A stretch of DNA of 64,000 bases from Mesorhizobium sp. SOD10. GTDB taxonomy: Bacteria; Pseudomonadota; Alphaproteobacteria; Rhizobiales; Rhizobiaceae. Position numbers and translations under genes: made by a program. The notes under the pieces were generated by a model. The model was not told where the DNA came from. It worked only from the letters and a program-made list of their open reading frames with translations, and ran no database searches. This document shows, piece after piece, positions 17,301-25,738 of the stretch. Numbering within the stretch: position 1 is the first letter of the stretch; each line of letters starts with the position of its first letter. The DNA lies in assembly GCA_000824805.1 (NCBI GenBank), contig CCNA01000060.1, forward strand, positions 62,001-126,000, in the 5' to 3' direction.

Positions 17301-18266
17301 TTATTCAGCCGCCGGCGCCGGGCGCTCCGCGAAAGCGGCTTTCGTCCTGCGCCGCGTGTGTGCCCGGCGTGCCGCCGGAGTGCTGTTGAGGAAAGCCACG
17401 ATGCTGTCGCGCGCGCGGCGCGCCTCAGGCATCTCGATCAGCGGCCAGACGTGGAACATGCCTTCCTCGTAGACCACATCCACCTCGACGCCGGCGGCGC
17501 GCGCGCGTTCGGCGAAGATGAGATTATCTGGTGCCAGCATGTCGCGTGAACCGGTCAGCAGCAGCGTCTTCGGCAGCACGGATAGATCGCCGTAAAGCGG
17601 GCTTATATGCCAGTCTTTACGGTCGAAACCAGCGCTGTAGAGCCGCACCGCTTCCAGCCCACCCGGAATACCCAGCCACGGATCCTGCCGCTCGGCCTCG
17701 AAGACTTCGGGATTTGCAAGCGAAACGTCGAGGCCGGGCGAGATCAGCACATGACGCGACGGCAAAGGAAGGCCCTGCTCGGCCGCCATCATGGTCAGCA
17801 CGACCGCCATGTTGCCGCCGGCGGAATCGCCCATGAAGACGATGTCCTCGGCGTCGGTCTCTTCGAGCATGCGCCGGTAGACGTCGCCGACCATACCGAA
17901 CATATCGTGGAAATCGTGCTCGGGCGCGATGGGGTAGATCGGCACGGTGATGCCGAAACCGAGACGCTCGGCCATTTCGGCAATCAGCACCCAATGATAG
18001 GAGGTGATCTGAAAAACGTAGGCGCCGCCGTGCATGTAAAGGATGCGCCGGCGTTCGCCCGCCTTCGGCGCGATCTCATAGACGGGAAAGCCGTCGATTT
18101 CGGTCTCGGTGATGTCCAGCCGCGCTTTGAGCAAGGCCGGCGGATGATGATCTTCGGTCTTGCGGGCGTAGGCGATCCAACGGTGCAGGTTCTCGGGACT
18201 GGAAAACGCCTTCTTGCGGCTGTGCCTGAGAACGAATGAAACGAGATGGCTTTTCAAACTGGGCAT
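17301..18266 (-). CDS. Alpha/beta hydrolase, hormone-sensitive-lipase family
   Basis: The 321-residue protein has the HSL-family signatures: oxyanion-hole His-Gly-Gly-Ala-Tyr at residues 79-83, and the nucleophile elbow Gly-Asp-Ser-Ala-Gly-Gly with Ser148. A late His in Gly-Met-Phe-His-Val-Trp near residue 285 fits the catalytic His, with the acid in Ser-Arg-Asp about 255. No signal peptide is visible, so it should be a cytoplasmic esterase. The natural substrate is unknown. It ends convergently against the LysR gene. Confidence 0.9.
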   Translation of the reverse strand: MPSLKSHLVSFVLRHSRKKAFSSPENLHRWIAYARKTEDHHPPALLKARLDITETEIDGFPVYEIAPKAGERRRILYMHGGAYVFQITSYHWVLIAEMAERLGFGITVPIYPIAPEHDFHDMFGMVGDVYRRMLEETDAEDIVFMGDSAGGNMAVVLTMMAAEQGLPLPSRHVLISPGLDVSLANPEVFEAERQDPWLGIPGGLEAVRLYSAGFDRKDWHISPLYGDLSVLPKTLLLTGSRDMLAPDNLIFAERARAAGVEVDVVYEEGMFHVWPLIEMPEARRARDSIVAFLNSTPAARRAHTRRRTKAAFAERPAPAAE

Positions 18267-18390
18267 GCGGATACACGGACTTCGGGCACAGCCGACTAAG
18301 AGAATTCCCCCCGCTCTACGGAAATTGTACCTCAGTTTGAAATGTCAAGGAATCGCGCTGGTACATCGGCGTGATCCGATGGGGCCAGCA

Positions 18391-18501
18391 TCAACGCCGC
18401 TTCGGCAGCAGCGCTGCGCGCAGCTTGTTGTCGCCGGCCGCCGGAACCGCGTTGCGGCCCCGGCGATTGCCGAGCAGCTTGCATTTGTCGGCGAAGGTCA
18501 T
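18391..18501 (-). CDS. Possible 36-residue ORF coupled to DUF1127
   Basis: An ATG shares one base with the TGA stop of the second DUF1127 gene (TGATG), allowing translational re-initiation. The predicted product is short and basic with a C-terminal Pro-Lys-Arg-Arg. No family is recognised. The overlap is the only positive evidence. Confidence 0.22.
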   Translation of the reverse strand: MTFADKCKLLGNRRGRNAVPAAGDNKLRAALLPKRR

Positions 18502-18686
18502 CAGCGCGGCGTGCCCAGAAGCAGCGCGTGAAGGACTGCCTGCGGGTCGCTTGGCGGCGAGGCCGGCCAGCCGATGTCCTTCTGGACATGCGCCGGCAGA
18601 TCGTTGAGCGCGCGGATCGCCTTCTTTCTGGCATGAGCCTGCCTGATGGTGACACCGAAGCGGCTGAGATTTCCAAACATCGACAT
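18501..18686 (-). CDS. DUF1127 small protein (second copy)
   Basis: The 61-residue protein has the same layout as the copy at 15995: an N-terminal amphipathic helix, Arg/Lys-rich middle, core Leu-Pro-Ala-His-Val-Gln-Lys-Asp-Ile-Gly-Trp-Pro at residues 30-41, and a variable tail. Two in-frame ATGs exist at 18692 and 18686. The AGGGAG site is better spaced for 18686. The two copies share the core and length but differ elsewhere, so they are paralogues, not a recent duplication. Confidence 0.85.
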   Translation of the reverse strand: MSMFGNLSRFGVTIRQAHARKKAIRALNDLPAHVQKDIGWPASPPSDPQAVLHALLLGTPR

Positions 18687-18954
18687 TTTCATCTCCCTTG
18701 AAGAGCAACGGGGCCGAGGATGGTCGCTGGCCGCCATGCGATGGGCGCTAAATGCGTCAGGCATGTATCGGGTCGATTTCGCGGGAACAGCGTTTCGGTT
18801 TCCGGATCGCGCGGATCCGGAAACATTTGCATGCAAATGAATCGAGCGTGCCGGTGTGCCGGTTCAGGCTCGAACAGCCGTCATCGGCGGTTGACAGAGG
18901 CGAGCGGCTGGACTGTTATTGTGCAATGCGGCGTGGGGGTATGTGCACCGCAGC

Positions 18955-20001
18955 ATGATGCGAACGGGTCAGGGCATCGTGACGAGCATACATAGTATTC
19001 AATATCTGCGCGGCCTTGCCGCGTGCGCGGTCGTTTGCTTTCACGTCAGCGAGCAGTTCGGCGGTCCGTTCGATGTCGGATCAGCCGGCGTCGACGTCTT
19101 CTTCGTCATCAGCGGCTTCATCATGTGGGTGACGACAGCCGGCAAGCCGGCCGATCCGTGGCGTTTCATGGGGCGCCGCATCACCCGCATCGTGCCTCTC
19201 TACTGGATCGTCACGCTGCTGACCGCGGCGGGTATCCTGCTCAAGCCGCAATTCTTCTACGGCCATTTCTTCAGTGTCCCGAATTTCCTGGGCTCACTGT
19301 TCTTCCTGCCGGTTCTGCAGGGGGGCGCTCTGCATCCCATCGTCATACAGGGTTGGACGCTTTGCTATGAAATGATGTTCTATCTCGTTTTCACGCTCGT
19401 ACTGTTCCTGAGCGAACGCTGGCGGTTCCGCGTTCTTACAGGCGCGCTTGTCGCCATCGTCGCGCTGCATTTCGTCCTTCCTGCGGGATATGCGCATGCC
19501 TTCACCGATCCTGTCGTGATCGAGTTCGCGGCCGGCGTCGTCGTCGGGCATCTGTGGTTCCAGGGAGCCAGGCTGCCGCTCGGGTTGGCGCTGGCGATGG
19601 CCGGCGCGGGATTTCTTCTGCTTGCGGCCGGCCCGCTGTTCGATGCGGATTTGCCTCGTGCCTTGCGCTGGGGGCTTCCGGCCGCATTGATCGTCGCGGG
19701 CGCCGTCTTTGCCGAGCGGGCACGGCCGTTCAGGCCGGCTGCCTTGCCCAGCTTCCTCGGCGATGCGTCCTATTCGATCTATCTATGGCATGTCGTGGTC
19801 GGCGTCCTGACGACGGGCGTGGTGTTGCGGACCGGCATGCCGGCGGCGTTGCAGCCGGCAACGATCCTGGTCGCCACGCTTGCGCTCTCGGCGATGCTCT
19901 ATCTGATCGTCGAAAAGCCATTGATCGGGCTGCTGCATCCGCAACGTCCCAAGGGCGCGGTGAAGGCAAGCAATGCCGCGGCCGCGGGGGCCGCGGAATG
20001 A
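18955..20001 (+). CDS. Acyltransferase family 3 membrane protein
   Basis: The protein of about 348 residues is highly hydrophobic with around ten membrane segments. It opens with Ile-Gln-Tyr-Leu-Arg-Gly-Leu-Ala-Ala and continues with Phe-His-Val (the probable catalytic His) and Val-Asp-Val-Phe-Phe-Val-Ile-Ser-Gly-Phe-Ile-Met, the signature of OafA/ExoZ-type O-acyltransferases. These enzymes acetylate or succinylate exopolysaccharide or lipid-linked sugars. The start is uncertain: ATG at 18955 is used, but a GTG at 18988 just before the family N-terminus is also possible. The last residues are Ala-rich and probably disordered. No glycan genes are next to it. Confidence 0.85.
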   Translation: MMRTGQGIVTSIHSIQYLRGLAACAVVCFHVSEQFGGPFDVGSAGVDVFFVISGFIMWVTTAGKPADPWRFMGRRITRIVPLYWIVTLLTAAGILLKPQFFYGHFFSVPNFLGSLFFLPVLQGGALHPIVIQGWTLCYEMMFYLVFTLVLFLSERWRFRVLTGALVAIVALHFVLPAGYAHAFTDPVVIEFAAGVVVGHLWFQGARLPLGLALAMAGAGFLLLAAGPLFDADLPRALRWGLPAALIVAGAVFAERARPFRPAALPSFLGDASYSIYLWHVVVGVLTTGVVLRTGMPAALQPATILVATLALSAMLYLIVEKPLIGLLHPQRPKGAVKASNAAAAGAAE

Positions 20002-20038
20002 GGCCGCCACAAGCTTGAGCTTACGCAAGAGGGTTTTT

Positions 20039-20154
20039 CAACGTTTCACGGAACGCCGAACCGTTCTATCCCTTTGTTTTTATGCAATTCCGGACCGAAG
20101 GCTACGGCGAAGGCGCCGAGCCTAACCGCTCACACTTTCCCTGGAATTGCTCTA
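20039..20154 (+). repeat. Dispersed repeat family 1, copy B
   Basis: It matches copy A at 1137-1262 over nearly its full length, including GCAATTCC-GGAC, GGCGCCGAGCC, and the terminal CCTGGAATTGCTCT. It fills the gap between the acyltransferase and the convergent corrinoid-activator gene and runs up to the latter's stop codon. Confidence 0.8.
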
Positions 20155-22221
20155 GTCGCGGCCACGCCGCGCCGCGCGCTCCTCGCGTGAACGCCGGCGC
20201 GGGGTGGCGTCGCCGGCTGCGCCATCCTCGGCCACCGTCTTGCGGGGCGGCAGCTTCACCGCGGCGGCCAGCTTGGGGAAGGGATCGACCTTGTTCGGCA
20301 GCGCCATGGCGTAGACGAAGTGCTCCTGGAATTTCGGCTCCAGCGCCGTCTCGATCTTCTCGATCCGACTCACCGTCTCCTCGATCTCGCGGCGGTAGCC
20401 GCGGTTGAGCAGCGCCATGCGCGCGCCGGCGCCGGCGGCGTTGCCGACGGCCGAGACCTTGTCGAGGTCGCAGTCCGGGATCAGGCCAAGCACCATGGCG
20501 TATTTCGGGTCGATGAAGGAGCCGAAGGCGCCGGCGAAATGGATGCGGTCGACATGGTCGGTGTGCTGCTTTTCCATCAACAGCTTGGTGCCAGCATAGA
20601 GTGCTGCCTTGGCGAGCTGGATGGCGCGCACGTCGTTCTGGGTGATGGTGATCTTCGGCTCGCCCTCCTTCAGCACGTAGGAGAAGGTGCGGCCGTTCGG
20701 CACGATGCGCGGCGAGCGCATGCTGAGCGATCCGTCAACGACGCCGTCCTCGGAAATGATGCCGGACAGATACATCTCGGCGATCACCTCGATGATGCCG
20801 GAGCCGCAAATGCCGGTGACGCCCGTCGCCTGCACGCTCTCCGCGAAGCCCGGCTGATCCGACCACAGTTCCGAGCCGATGACGCGGTAACGCGGCTCAA
20901 GCGTGTCTGGGTCGATGCGCACGCGTTCGATCGCGCCGGGCGCCGCGCGCTGGCCGCCGGAAATCTCCGCGCCCTCGAAGGCCGGGCCGGTGGGGGAGGA
21001 CGCGGCGACGACGCGCGTCGAATTGCCGAGCACGATCTCGGCATTGGTGCCGACATCGACGATCAGCATCATCTCGTCCTGGCGATGCGGCCCTTCCGAA
21101 AGGGTCACGGCGGCGGCGTCGGCGCCGACATGGCCGGCGATGCAGGGCAGCATATAGAGGCGCGCGCCCTGGTTGAGCTTCAGGCCGATGTCGGAGGCCT
21201 TGATGCGCACCGCGCCCGAGACGGCGAGCGCGAAGGGGGCGCCGCCCAACTCGGTCGGATCGATGCCGAGGAACAAATGGTGCATGATCGGATTGCCGAC
21301 GAAGACGGAATCCAGAATGTCGGCGCGCTGGACATTGCCCTCCGCGCAGACCTTGTCGACGAGGCCGGACACCGCCTCGCGCACGGCCACCGTCATACCC
21401 TCGCGGCCGTCCGGATTCATCATCACATAGGAGACGCGGCTCATCAGATCCTCGCCGAAGCGGATCTGCGGATTGGAGGTGCCGGAGGAGGCGGCGACGC
21501 GGCCCGAGAGCAGCGACACCAGATGCATGGCGATCGTGGTCGAGCCGATGTCGCAGGCGAGGCCGTAGGCTTCGTTCTTCAGGCCGGGCCACAACGCGAT
21601 GACGCGCGCGATGTCGCTGTCGGCATCCTTGTGGATGGCGGCGGTGGCCGTCCAGTTGCCCTTGCGCAGGATCCCCTGCACCTGCGGCAGCAGATAGAAG
21701 TCGAATTCGAGGTTCTTGAGGCCCCAGTCCTTCATCAGGGCGATCTTGAGCCGGTCGAGGTCGCCGAGTGGCTTATGCATGTCGGGTTCTTCGATCTCGA
21801 CATAGCACATGCGGATCGCCGTATCGCGGGCGATCACCCTGGTGTCGGCGTCCTTGCGGATGGTCTGGGCGTTGATGACCGTGTCCTGCGGCACGTCGAT
21901 GACGAGGTCGCCGAGGATCTGCGCAGAGCAGGAGAGGCGGCGCCGCTCGGGCAGGCCGCGCACACGCTCATAGCGCTCCTCCTTGGCGCCCTTGGGCGAG
22001 ATGTGGTCGTTGGACGAGACGATCTTGTGCTTGGCGAAATTGCCTTCCTGCACCTCGATCTGGCAGCGCCCGCAGGTGGCGCGGCCGCCGCAAACGCTTT
22101 CGACATAGACGCCGAGCTGGCGCGCGGCATCGAGGACCGGCGTGCCGACCGGGAACCGGCCGCGCTTGCCCGACGGCATGAACAGGACGAGCGGATCGGT
22201 GATGTTGGGGGGAGGATTCAT
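20152..22221 (-). CDS. RACo/RamA-like corrinoid-protein reductive activator (2Fe-2S + ASKHA domain)
   Basis: The 689-residue protein has a plant-type ferredoxin domain with Cys44-x5-Cys50-x2-Cys53 and Cys98 for a 2Fe-2S cluster. A linker and a DUF4445/ASKHA actin-fold ATPase domain follow (Cys-Asp-Ile-Gly-Ser-Thr-Thr near residue 223, Val-Asp-Val-Gly-Thr-Asn-Ala-Glu near 390). This is the architecture of RACo, which spends ATP to reduce inactive Co(II) corrinoid back to Co(I) in corrinoid methyltransferase systems. The last 20 residues are very Arg-rich and lie outside the known fold. The neighbours are the methyl-H4folate:corrinoid methyltransferase gene and further away the corrinoid protein and MttB genes, which fits this role. 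The GGAGG site sits just before the ATG. Confidence 0.88.
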   Translation of the reverse strand: MNPPPNITDPLVLFMPSGKRGRFPVGTPVLDAARQLGVYVESVCGGRATCGRCQIEVQEGNFAKHKIVSSNDHISPKGAKEERYERVRGLPERRRLSCSAQILGDLVIDVPQDTVINAQTIRKDADTRVIARDTAIRMCYVEIEEPDMHKPLGDLDRLKIALMKDWGLKNLEFDFYLLPQVQGILRKGNWTATAAIHKDADSDIARVIALWPGLKNEAYGLACDIGSTTIAMHLVSLLSGRVAASSGTSNPQIRFGEDLMSRVSYVMMNPDGREGMTVAVREAVSGLVDKVCAEGNVQRADILDSVFVGNPIMHHLFLGIDPTELGGAPFALAVSGAVRIKASDIGLKLNQGARLYMLPCIAGHVGADAAAVTLSEGPHRQDEMMLIVDVGTNAEIVLGNSTRVVAASSPTGPAFEGAEISGGQRAAPGAIERVRIDPDTLEPRYRVIGSELWSDQPGFAESVQATGVTGICGSGIIEVIAEMYLSGIISEDGVVDGSLSMRSPRIVPNGRTFSYVLKEGEPKITITQNDVRAIQLAKAALYAGTKLLMEKQHTDHVDRIHFAGAFGSFIDPKYAMVLGLIPDCDLDKVSAVGNAAGAGARMALLNRGYRREIEETVSRIEKIETALEPKFQEHFVYAMALPNKVDPFPKLAAAVKLPPRKTVAEDGAAGDATPRRRSREERAARRGRD

Positions 22222-22310
22222 GCTGGCACGTGTCTCGATGGCAATTGCGGATGCCGTTTAACGGATCGTTTCACTATTGGGCGGAGAGTCCGTTGGTCCA
22301 GGGGCCAACC

Positions 22311-22553
22311 ATGTCGGATCTGCTGCTCTCCGCCGTCCTCACCGCGTTCACCATGGTGCGCGTTTTCAAGGGCTCGTGGCTGCGCAATCCGCAATATCTG
22401 GCCACCGGGATTGTCGGCGCGATCGTCGGCGCGCTGCTGCTCCACGCGTACTGGCCCGCCTATGACGATGATTTCATCGTCGGCGGCGTGGCGGGCATCT
22501 TCGGATCTTGGGCCGGGATGGCGTTGTTCGACGCCATATTGGGCATGGCCTGA
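22311..22553 (+). CDS. Small hydrophobic membrane protein
   Basis: The 80-residue product is mostly hydrophobic, with two likely membrane segments (about residues 2-14 and 30-47) and a Gly-rich third near the end (Val-Gly-Gly-Val-Ala-Gly-Ile-Phe-Gly). The ATG at 22311 is chosen because the longer frame from 22230 adds polar sequence that looks non-coding. It is the only plus-strand gene in this block, wedged between two minus-strand genes. No family recognised. Confidence 0.5.
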   Translation: MSDLLLSAVLTAFTMVRVFKGSWLRNPQYLATGIVGAIVGALLLHAYWPAYDDDFIVGGVAGIFGSWAGMALFDAILGMA

Positions 22554-22632
22554 ACGCAAAGCAGAGCTGTCCGAGCGCATCCGCGATGCGATCGGACCAG
22601 CATTGTTTGCGGTGCGGCTCACGATTGCGCGC

Positions 22633-23610
22633 TTACCCCCTGGCCATGCGGGCTTCACGGCCGCCGCGGCGACGGCCGCCGGCCGCGGCGGCGCCATCAC
22701 CGGGAGCGGTCACCGCGACCGGAGCCGCGACAACATGGCCGCCCTCGGCCGGCTTGTAATCCTTGTAGGTCCTGATCCAGGTCGAGCAGTTCTCGTCGGT
22801 GCCGTTGAGCACATTGGCGCCGCGCACGGCTTCCATCTCCTGTGGCCGGACCGGGTTCATGATCGCGCTCGTCATGCCGGCGCCGATCACCATCGGAATG
22901 AAGGCGGCGTTGATACCGTGGCGGTGCGGCAGGCCGAAGGAGATGTTGGAGAGGCCGCAGGTGGTGTTGACCTTGAGCTCCTCGCGGAGCCGGCGCAGCA
23001 GCGCGAACACCTGGCGTCCGGCGTCACCCAGCGCGCCGATCGGCATCACCAGCGGGTCAACGACGACATCGTGCGAGGGAATGCCATGGTCGGCGGCGCG
23101 CTCGACGATCTTCTTGGCGACGGCGAAGCGGACGTCCGGATCCATTGAAATGCCGGTCTCGTCGTTGGAAATAGCGACGACCGGAACGTTGTACTTCTTG
23201 ACCAGCGGCAGGATGGCCTCGAGCTTTTCTTCCTCGCCGGTGACGGAGTTGACCAGCGGACGGCCCTTGGCGACTTTCAGCGCCGCCTCGATGGCTGCGG
23301 TCACCGAAGAGTCGATCGACAGCGGCAGATCGACCAGGCCCTGCACGATCTCGAGCGTCTGCACCAGAAGCGCCGGCTCAGTGGCGTTGGGGTCGACGGC
23401 GGTGACGCCGGCATTGACGTCCAGCATGGTGGCGCCGCAGGCGGCCTGCTCCAGCGCGTCCTTGATGACGGTCTCGAAGTTGCCGGCCACCATCTCGGCA
23501 GCCAGCTTCTTGCGGCCGGTCGGGTTGATGCGTTCGCCGATCACGCAGAAGGGCTGATCGAAGCCGATGACGATTTCTCGGGTCGCCGAGGCGACGATGG
23601 TGCGGGTCAT
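22633..23610 (-). CDS. Methyltetrahydrofolate:corrinoid methyltransferase (MtgA/MetH pterin-binding type)
   Basis: The 325-residue protein is a pterin-binding TIM barrel: Ile-Gly-Glu-Arg-Ile-Asn-Pro-Thr-Gly at about residues 24-32, Leu-Asp-Val-Asn-Ala-Gly near 63, Ser-Ile-Asp-Ser near 97, and Asn-Ser-Val near 121. It matches the stand-alone MtgA/MtvA/CmuB-like proteins that move a methyl group between methylcorrinoid protein and tetrahydrofolate. The methionine synthase MetH has the same domain, but here it is free-standing and next to a corrinoid activator. The final 20 residues are Gly/Ala/Arg-rich and unlike the fold. A palindromic operator (23627-23648) lies 17 bases before the start codon. 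Confidence 0.88.
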   Translation of the reverse strand: MTRTIVASATREIVIGFDQPFCVIGERINPTGRKKLAAEMVAGNFETVIKDALEQAACGATMLDVNAGVTAVDPNATEPALLVQTLEIVQGLVDLPLSIDSSVTAAIEAALKVAKGRPLVNSVTGEEEKLEAILPLVKKYNVPVVAISNDETGISMDPDVRFAVAKKIVERAADHGIPSHDVVVDPLVMPIGALGDAGRQVFALLRRLREELKVNTTCGLSNISFGLPHRHGINAAFIPMVIGAGMTSAIMNPVRPQEMEAVRGANVLNGTDENCSTWIRTYKDYKPAEGGHVVAAPVAVTAPGDGAAAAGGRRRGGREARMARG

Positions 23611-23626
23611 GCAATCTCTCCGTCGG

Positions 23627-23648
23627 GATATAAAGAGTTCTTTATATC
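23627..23648. promoter_or_regulatory. SahR/ArsR-like palindromic operator
   Basis: Arms GATATAAAGA and TCTTTATATC are perfect inverted repeats across a two-base centre. The element sits 17 bases upstream of the minus-strand methyltransferase gene. A near copy lies before bmt at 37824. The ATAAAGA/TCTTTAT pattern resembles sites of SahR-type ArsR regulators of the methionine/SAH cycle in Proteobacteria. Confidence 0.75.
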
Positions 23649-23703
23649 GTTATCTGATTTGGTTCAAGCGAATGCGTGCCGGCCGCGCACTTAGACTCTA
23701 AGT

Positions 23704-23753
23704 TCATGTATGCCGTTGCCCCAAAACCGGTCCCAGGTTTGGGCGACACACAT
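23704..23753 (+). repeat. Dispersed repeat family 2, copy B
   Basis: CATGTATGCCGTTG followed by CCCCAAAACCGG and GGTTTGGGCGACA resembles the element at 12620. CCCCAAA and TTTGGG can pair. It lies between the metF-like stop and the upstream methyltransferase operator. Confidence 0.55.
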
Positions 23754-24847
23754 CAGTGCGCGGTCTTCACCATATCCACTTGGGTTTCGGTAATCTCGTC
23801 ATGCAGTATGTGGTCGAGCCGCTGGGCGACGATCTGGTCGTCGCGGCGGATCTCCCGTTTCCAAGGCTGGCGGCCTTTCAGCACGCCGGATTCATCGACG
23901 ATCTCGGCGACATATTCTTCCTGACGGTAGGCCATCACATGGATGCCGGCGACGCCCGGGATTTCCTTCACCTCGTTGATGATGTCGATGCAGAGCTGCT
24001 TGCCTTCCTTCTTCTGATCCTGCGCACCTTCCAGCCGCTTGATCACCGCATCGGGGATGTGGATGCCCGGCACGTTGGAGCGGATCCATTTCGCCGTCTT
24101 GGCGGAAGCGAGCGGACCGACGCCGCAGAGCAGGAAGATCTTTTCGGTGTGGCCGAGGTCGCGCGCCTTCTGCATGAAGGCTTTGAACATCGGCACGTCG
24201 AAGCAGTACTGCGTCTGCGCGAATTGCGCGCCGGCGGCGATCTTCTTGCCGAGATGGATCGGGCGGAAGTCGTAGGGCGGCGCGAAGGGATTGACCGCGC
24301 AACCGAGAAACACCTGCGGCGGCGTCGTCAGCTTGCGGCCGGACAGGAACTTGCCGTTGTCGCGCATGATACGGATGGTTTCGAGCAGCGACATGGAATC
24401 GAGGTCGAAGACCGGCTTGGCGCCGGGCTGGTCGCCGGCCTGCACGCCGTCGCCGGTGAGGCAGAGCATATTGGCCACACCCATCGCGGCGCCGCCCAGC
24501 ACGTCGCCCTGGATGGCGATGCGGTTCTTGTCGCGGCAGGCGATCTGCATGATCGGCGCATAGCCCATGCGAGTGAGCAGCGCGCAGATGCCGACCGAGG
24601 ACATGTGGCAATTGGCGCCCGAGGCATCGACCGCGTTGATGGCATCGACCCAGCCGTCGAAGATCTTGGCGCGGTTGTAGACGTCTTCCGGATCGGCGCT
24701 GTCGGGCGGATTGAGCTCGGTCGTCACCGCGAACTCGCCGCGGCGCAACACGCGCTCCAGCCGGCCGCGGGAGGTGTGGCCGGGCAGGGGATCGAGCGGC
24801 AGGTGGATGCCGGCCGGGTTCTCGTCGCGCTGGTGGCGGACGCTCAT
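23753..24847 (-). CDS. metF: Methylenetetrahydrofolate reductase, MetF type
   Basis: The 364-residue protein is a MetF-fold flavoenzyme: Thr-Thr-Glu-Leu-Asn-Pro-Pro near residue 43 holds the catalytic Glu seen in the family. Asp-Gly near 67, Leu-Thr-Gly-Asp at about 129 and Gln-Thr-Gln-Tyr-Cys-Phe-Asp at about 215 follow. MetF interconverts 5,10-methylene- and 5-methyl-H4folate. The start ATG overlaps the stop of the MetV-like gene. An in-frame extension to 24922 lies inside that gene and is rejected. It stands third in an operon with the 'virulence factor' and MetV-like genes. In a demethylation pathway it would run in the oxidising direction (inference). It is not next to a methionine synthase. 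Confidence 0.87.
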   Translation of the reverse strand: MSVRHQRDENPAGIHLPLDPLPGHTSRGRLERVLRRGEFAVTTELNPPDSADPEDVYNRAKIFDGWVDAINAVDASGANCHMSSVGICALLTRMGYAPIMQIACRDKNRIAIQGDVLGGAAMGVANMLCLTGDGVQAGDQPGAKPVFDLDSMSLLETIRIMRDNGKFLSGRKLTTPPQVFLGCAVNPFAPPYDFRPIHLGKKIAAGAQFAQTQYCFDVPMFKAFMQKARDLGHTEKIFLLCGVGPLASAKTAKWIRSNVPGIHIPDAVIKRLEGAQDQKKEGKQLCIDIINEVKEIPGVAGIHVMAYRQEEYVAEIVDESGVLKGRQPWKREIRRDDQIVAQRLDHILHDEITETQVDMVKTAH

Positions 24848-25443
24848 GTGGAAGCTCCGGTGTTCTGCGGATTCTGGGCGGCCTCGCGCGCGGCGGCGGC
24901 CTGCGCGGTTACTCTCAGCCAAGCCGAGGTTTCACGCAGCGACTGATCGACCGGCTTCTGCACGGCCAGGATCTTGTCGCCATGCTTCATGTTACGGGAG
25001 CCTTCCCAGGCCTTGACCCAGACGCAAGGCATGTCCGGCTCGACCTCACAATTGCCGTTGGCGCGCACGCCGCCGCAGGGGCCGTTGCGCAGCTGCTTCG
25101 GGCAGTTCATCGGGCACGACATGCCGGTCGACGACAGGATGCATTGACCGCACATGCGGCAGTCAAACATGAAGCCCTTGACGCGCTTTTCGACGAATTT
25201 CACCGGCGCTTCGACGCGGCCGTAGCCGATGCCCTTCCACAGAGGGTGCAGGAGCAGAAAAACGTCGGCGAACCGGCTGTAGAACCATTCGAGCAGCCGC
25301 GAATGGCGGATCGACCACAGCCGCACGGCGAAGGTGCGCTGGACGCGCCGTTGCGGCGACACATCGGCAGGTTTGTAGTCGGATTTCGGCGCTGCCTTCT
25401 TGACCAAAGTGGCCTGGGTAACCGCCGGCTGTTTCTCAGACAT
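24844..25443 (-). CDS. MetV-like methylene-THF reductase C-terminal (cysteine cluster) protein
   Basis: The 199-residue protein has a dense cysteine region: Cys95, Cys98, Cys101, Cys110, Cys114, Cys123, Cys132 and Cys140, the pattern of the MTHFR_C (PF12225) domain. In acetogens this protein, MetV, pairs with MetF and binds metal or Fe-S. Here MetV-like and MetF genes overlap by ATGA, which strongly suggests a complex. The start ATG at 25443 overlaps the end of the preceding gene by eight bases. Its first 40 residues are Lys/Pro-rich and look disordered. The electron acceptor of the pair is unknown. Confidence 0.85.
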   Translation of the reverse strand: MSEKQPAVTQATLVKKAAPKSDYKPADVSPQRRVQRTFAVRLWSIRHSRLLEWFYSRFADVFLLLHPLWKGIGYGRVEAPVKFVEKRVKGFMFDCRMCGQCILSSTGMSCPMNCPKQLRNGPCGGVRANGNCEVEPDMPCVWVKAWEGSRNMKHGDKILAVQKPVDQSLRETSAWLRVTAQAAAAREAAQNPQNTGAST

Positions 25444-25738
25444 TTTCTTTCCCGCCAGCCTTGACCAGAGCGACCAACCGCTCGCGGTCATATTTCGCGT
25501 CGAGTTCCTGATAGGCCTTCTCGACCTCGGCCTCGATGTCGTCGCCGACCGGGACGGGGTCGGCCTTGCGCCATTCCGCCAGATAGTCGTCGGTGCCGCC
25601 GGCGCCGGTGCGCATGGCGCACATGTCGATCGCCTCGGTGAAGCGCAGCGGCAGTTCGCGCTTGGCGTTCTGCCGGCCCTTCTTGACGATGACCTGGGCG
25701 GGAATGTCGCGCCAATAGACGACGATCAGATCGGCCAT
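25436..25738 (-). CDS. 'Virulence factor' family small protein (PF13769-like)
   Basis: The 100-residue soluble protein starts Met-Ala-Asp-Leu-Ile-Val-Val-Tyr-Trp-Arg-Asp-Ile-Pro-Ala-Gln-Val, a conserved opening of a family named virulence factor after one old report. Its true function is unknown. Family members recur just upstream of MetV/MetF-type genes in alphaproteobacteria. It is first of three overlapping genes, so it is probably made in fixed ratio with the reductase pair and may be an assembly or regulatory subunit (inference). Confidence 0.75.
   Translation of the reverse strand: MADLIVVYWRDIPAQVIVKKGRQNAKRELPLRFTEAIDMCAMRTGAGGTDDYLAEWRKADPVPVGDDIEAEVEKAYQELDAKYDRERLVALVKAGGKENV

Noticed and set aside
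20320..23148. Large plus-strand ORF (over 900 codons) opposite the activator and MtgA-like genes
   Set aside because: Antisense shadow: it crosses two well-supported genes and reads as low-complexity His/Asp/Arg sequence.
24848..24922. Arg-rich N-terminal extension of MetF from 24922
   Set aside because: It looks like the Arg-rich tails of other proteins here, but it lies inside the MetV-like gene and the ATGA overlap marks the real start.
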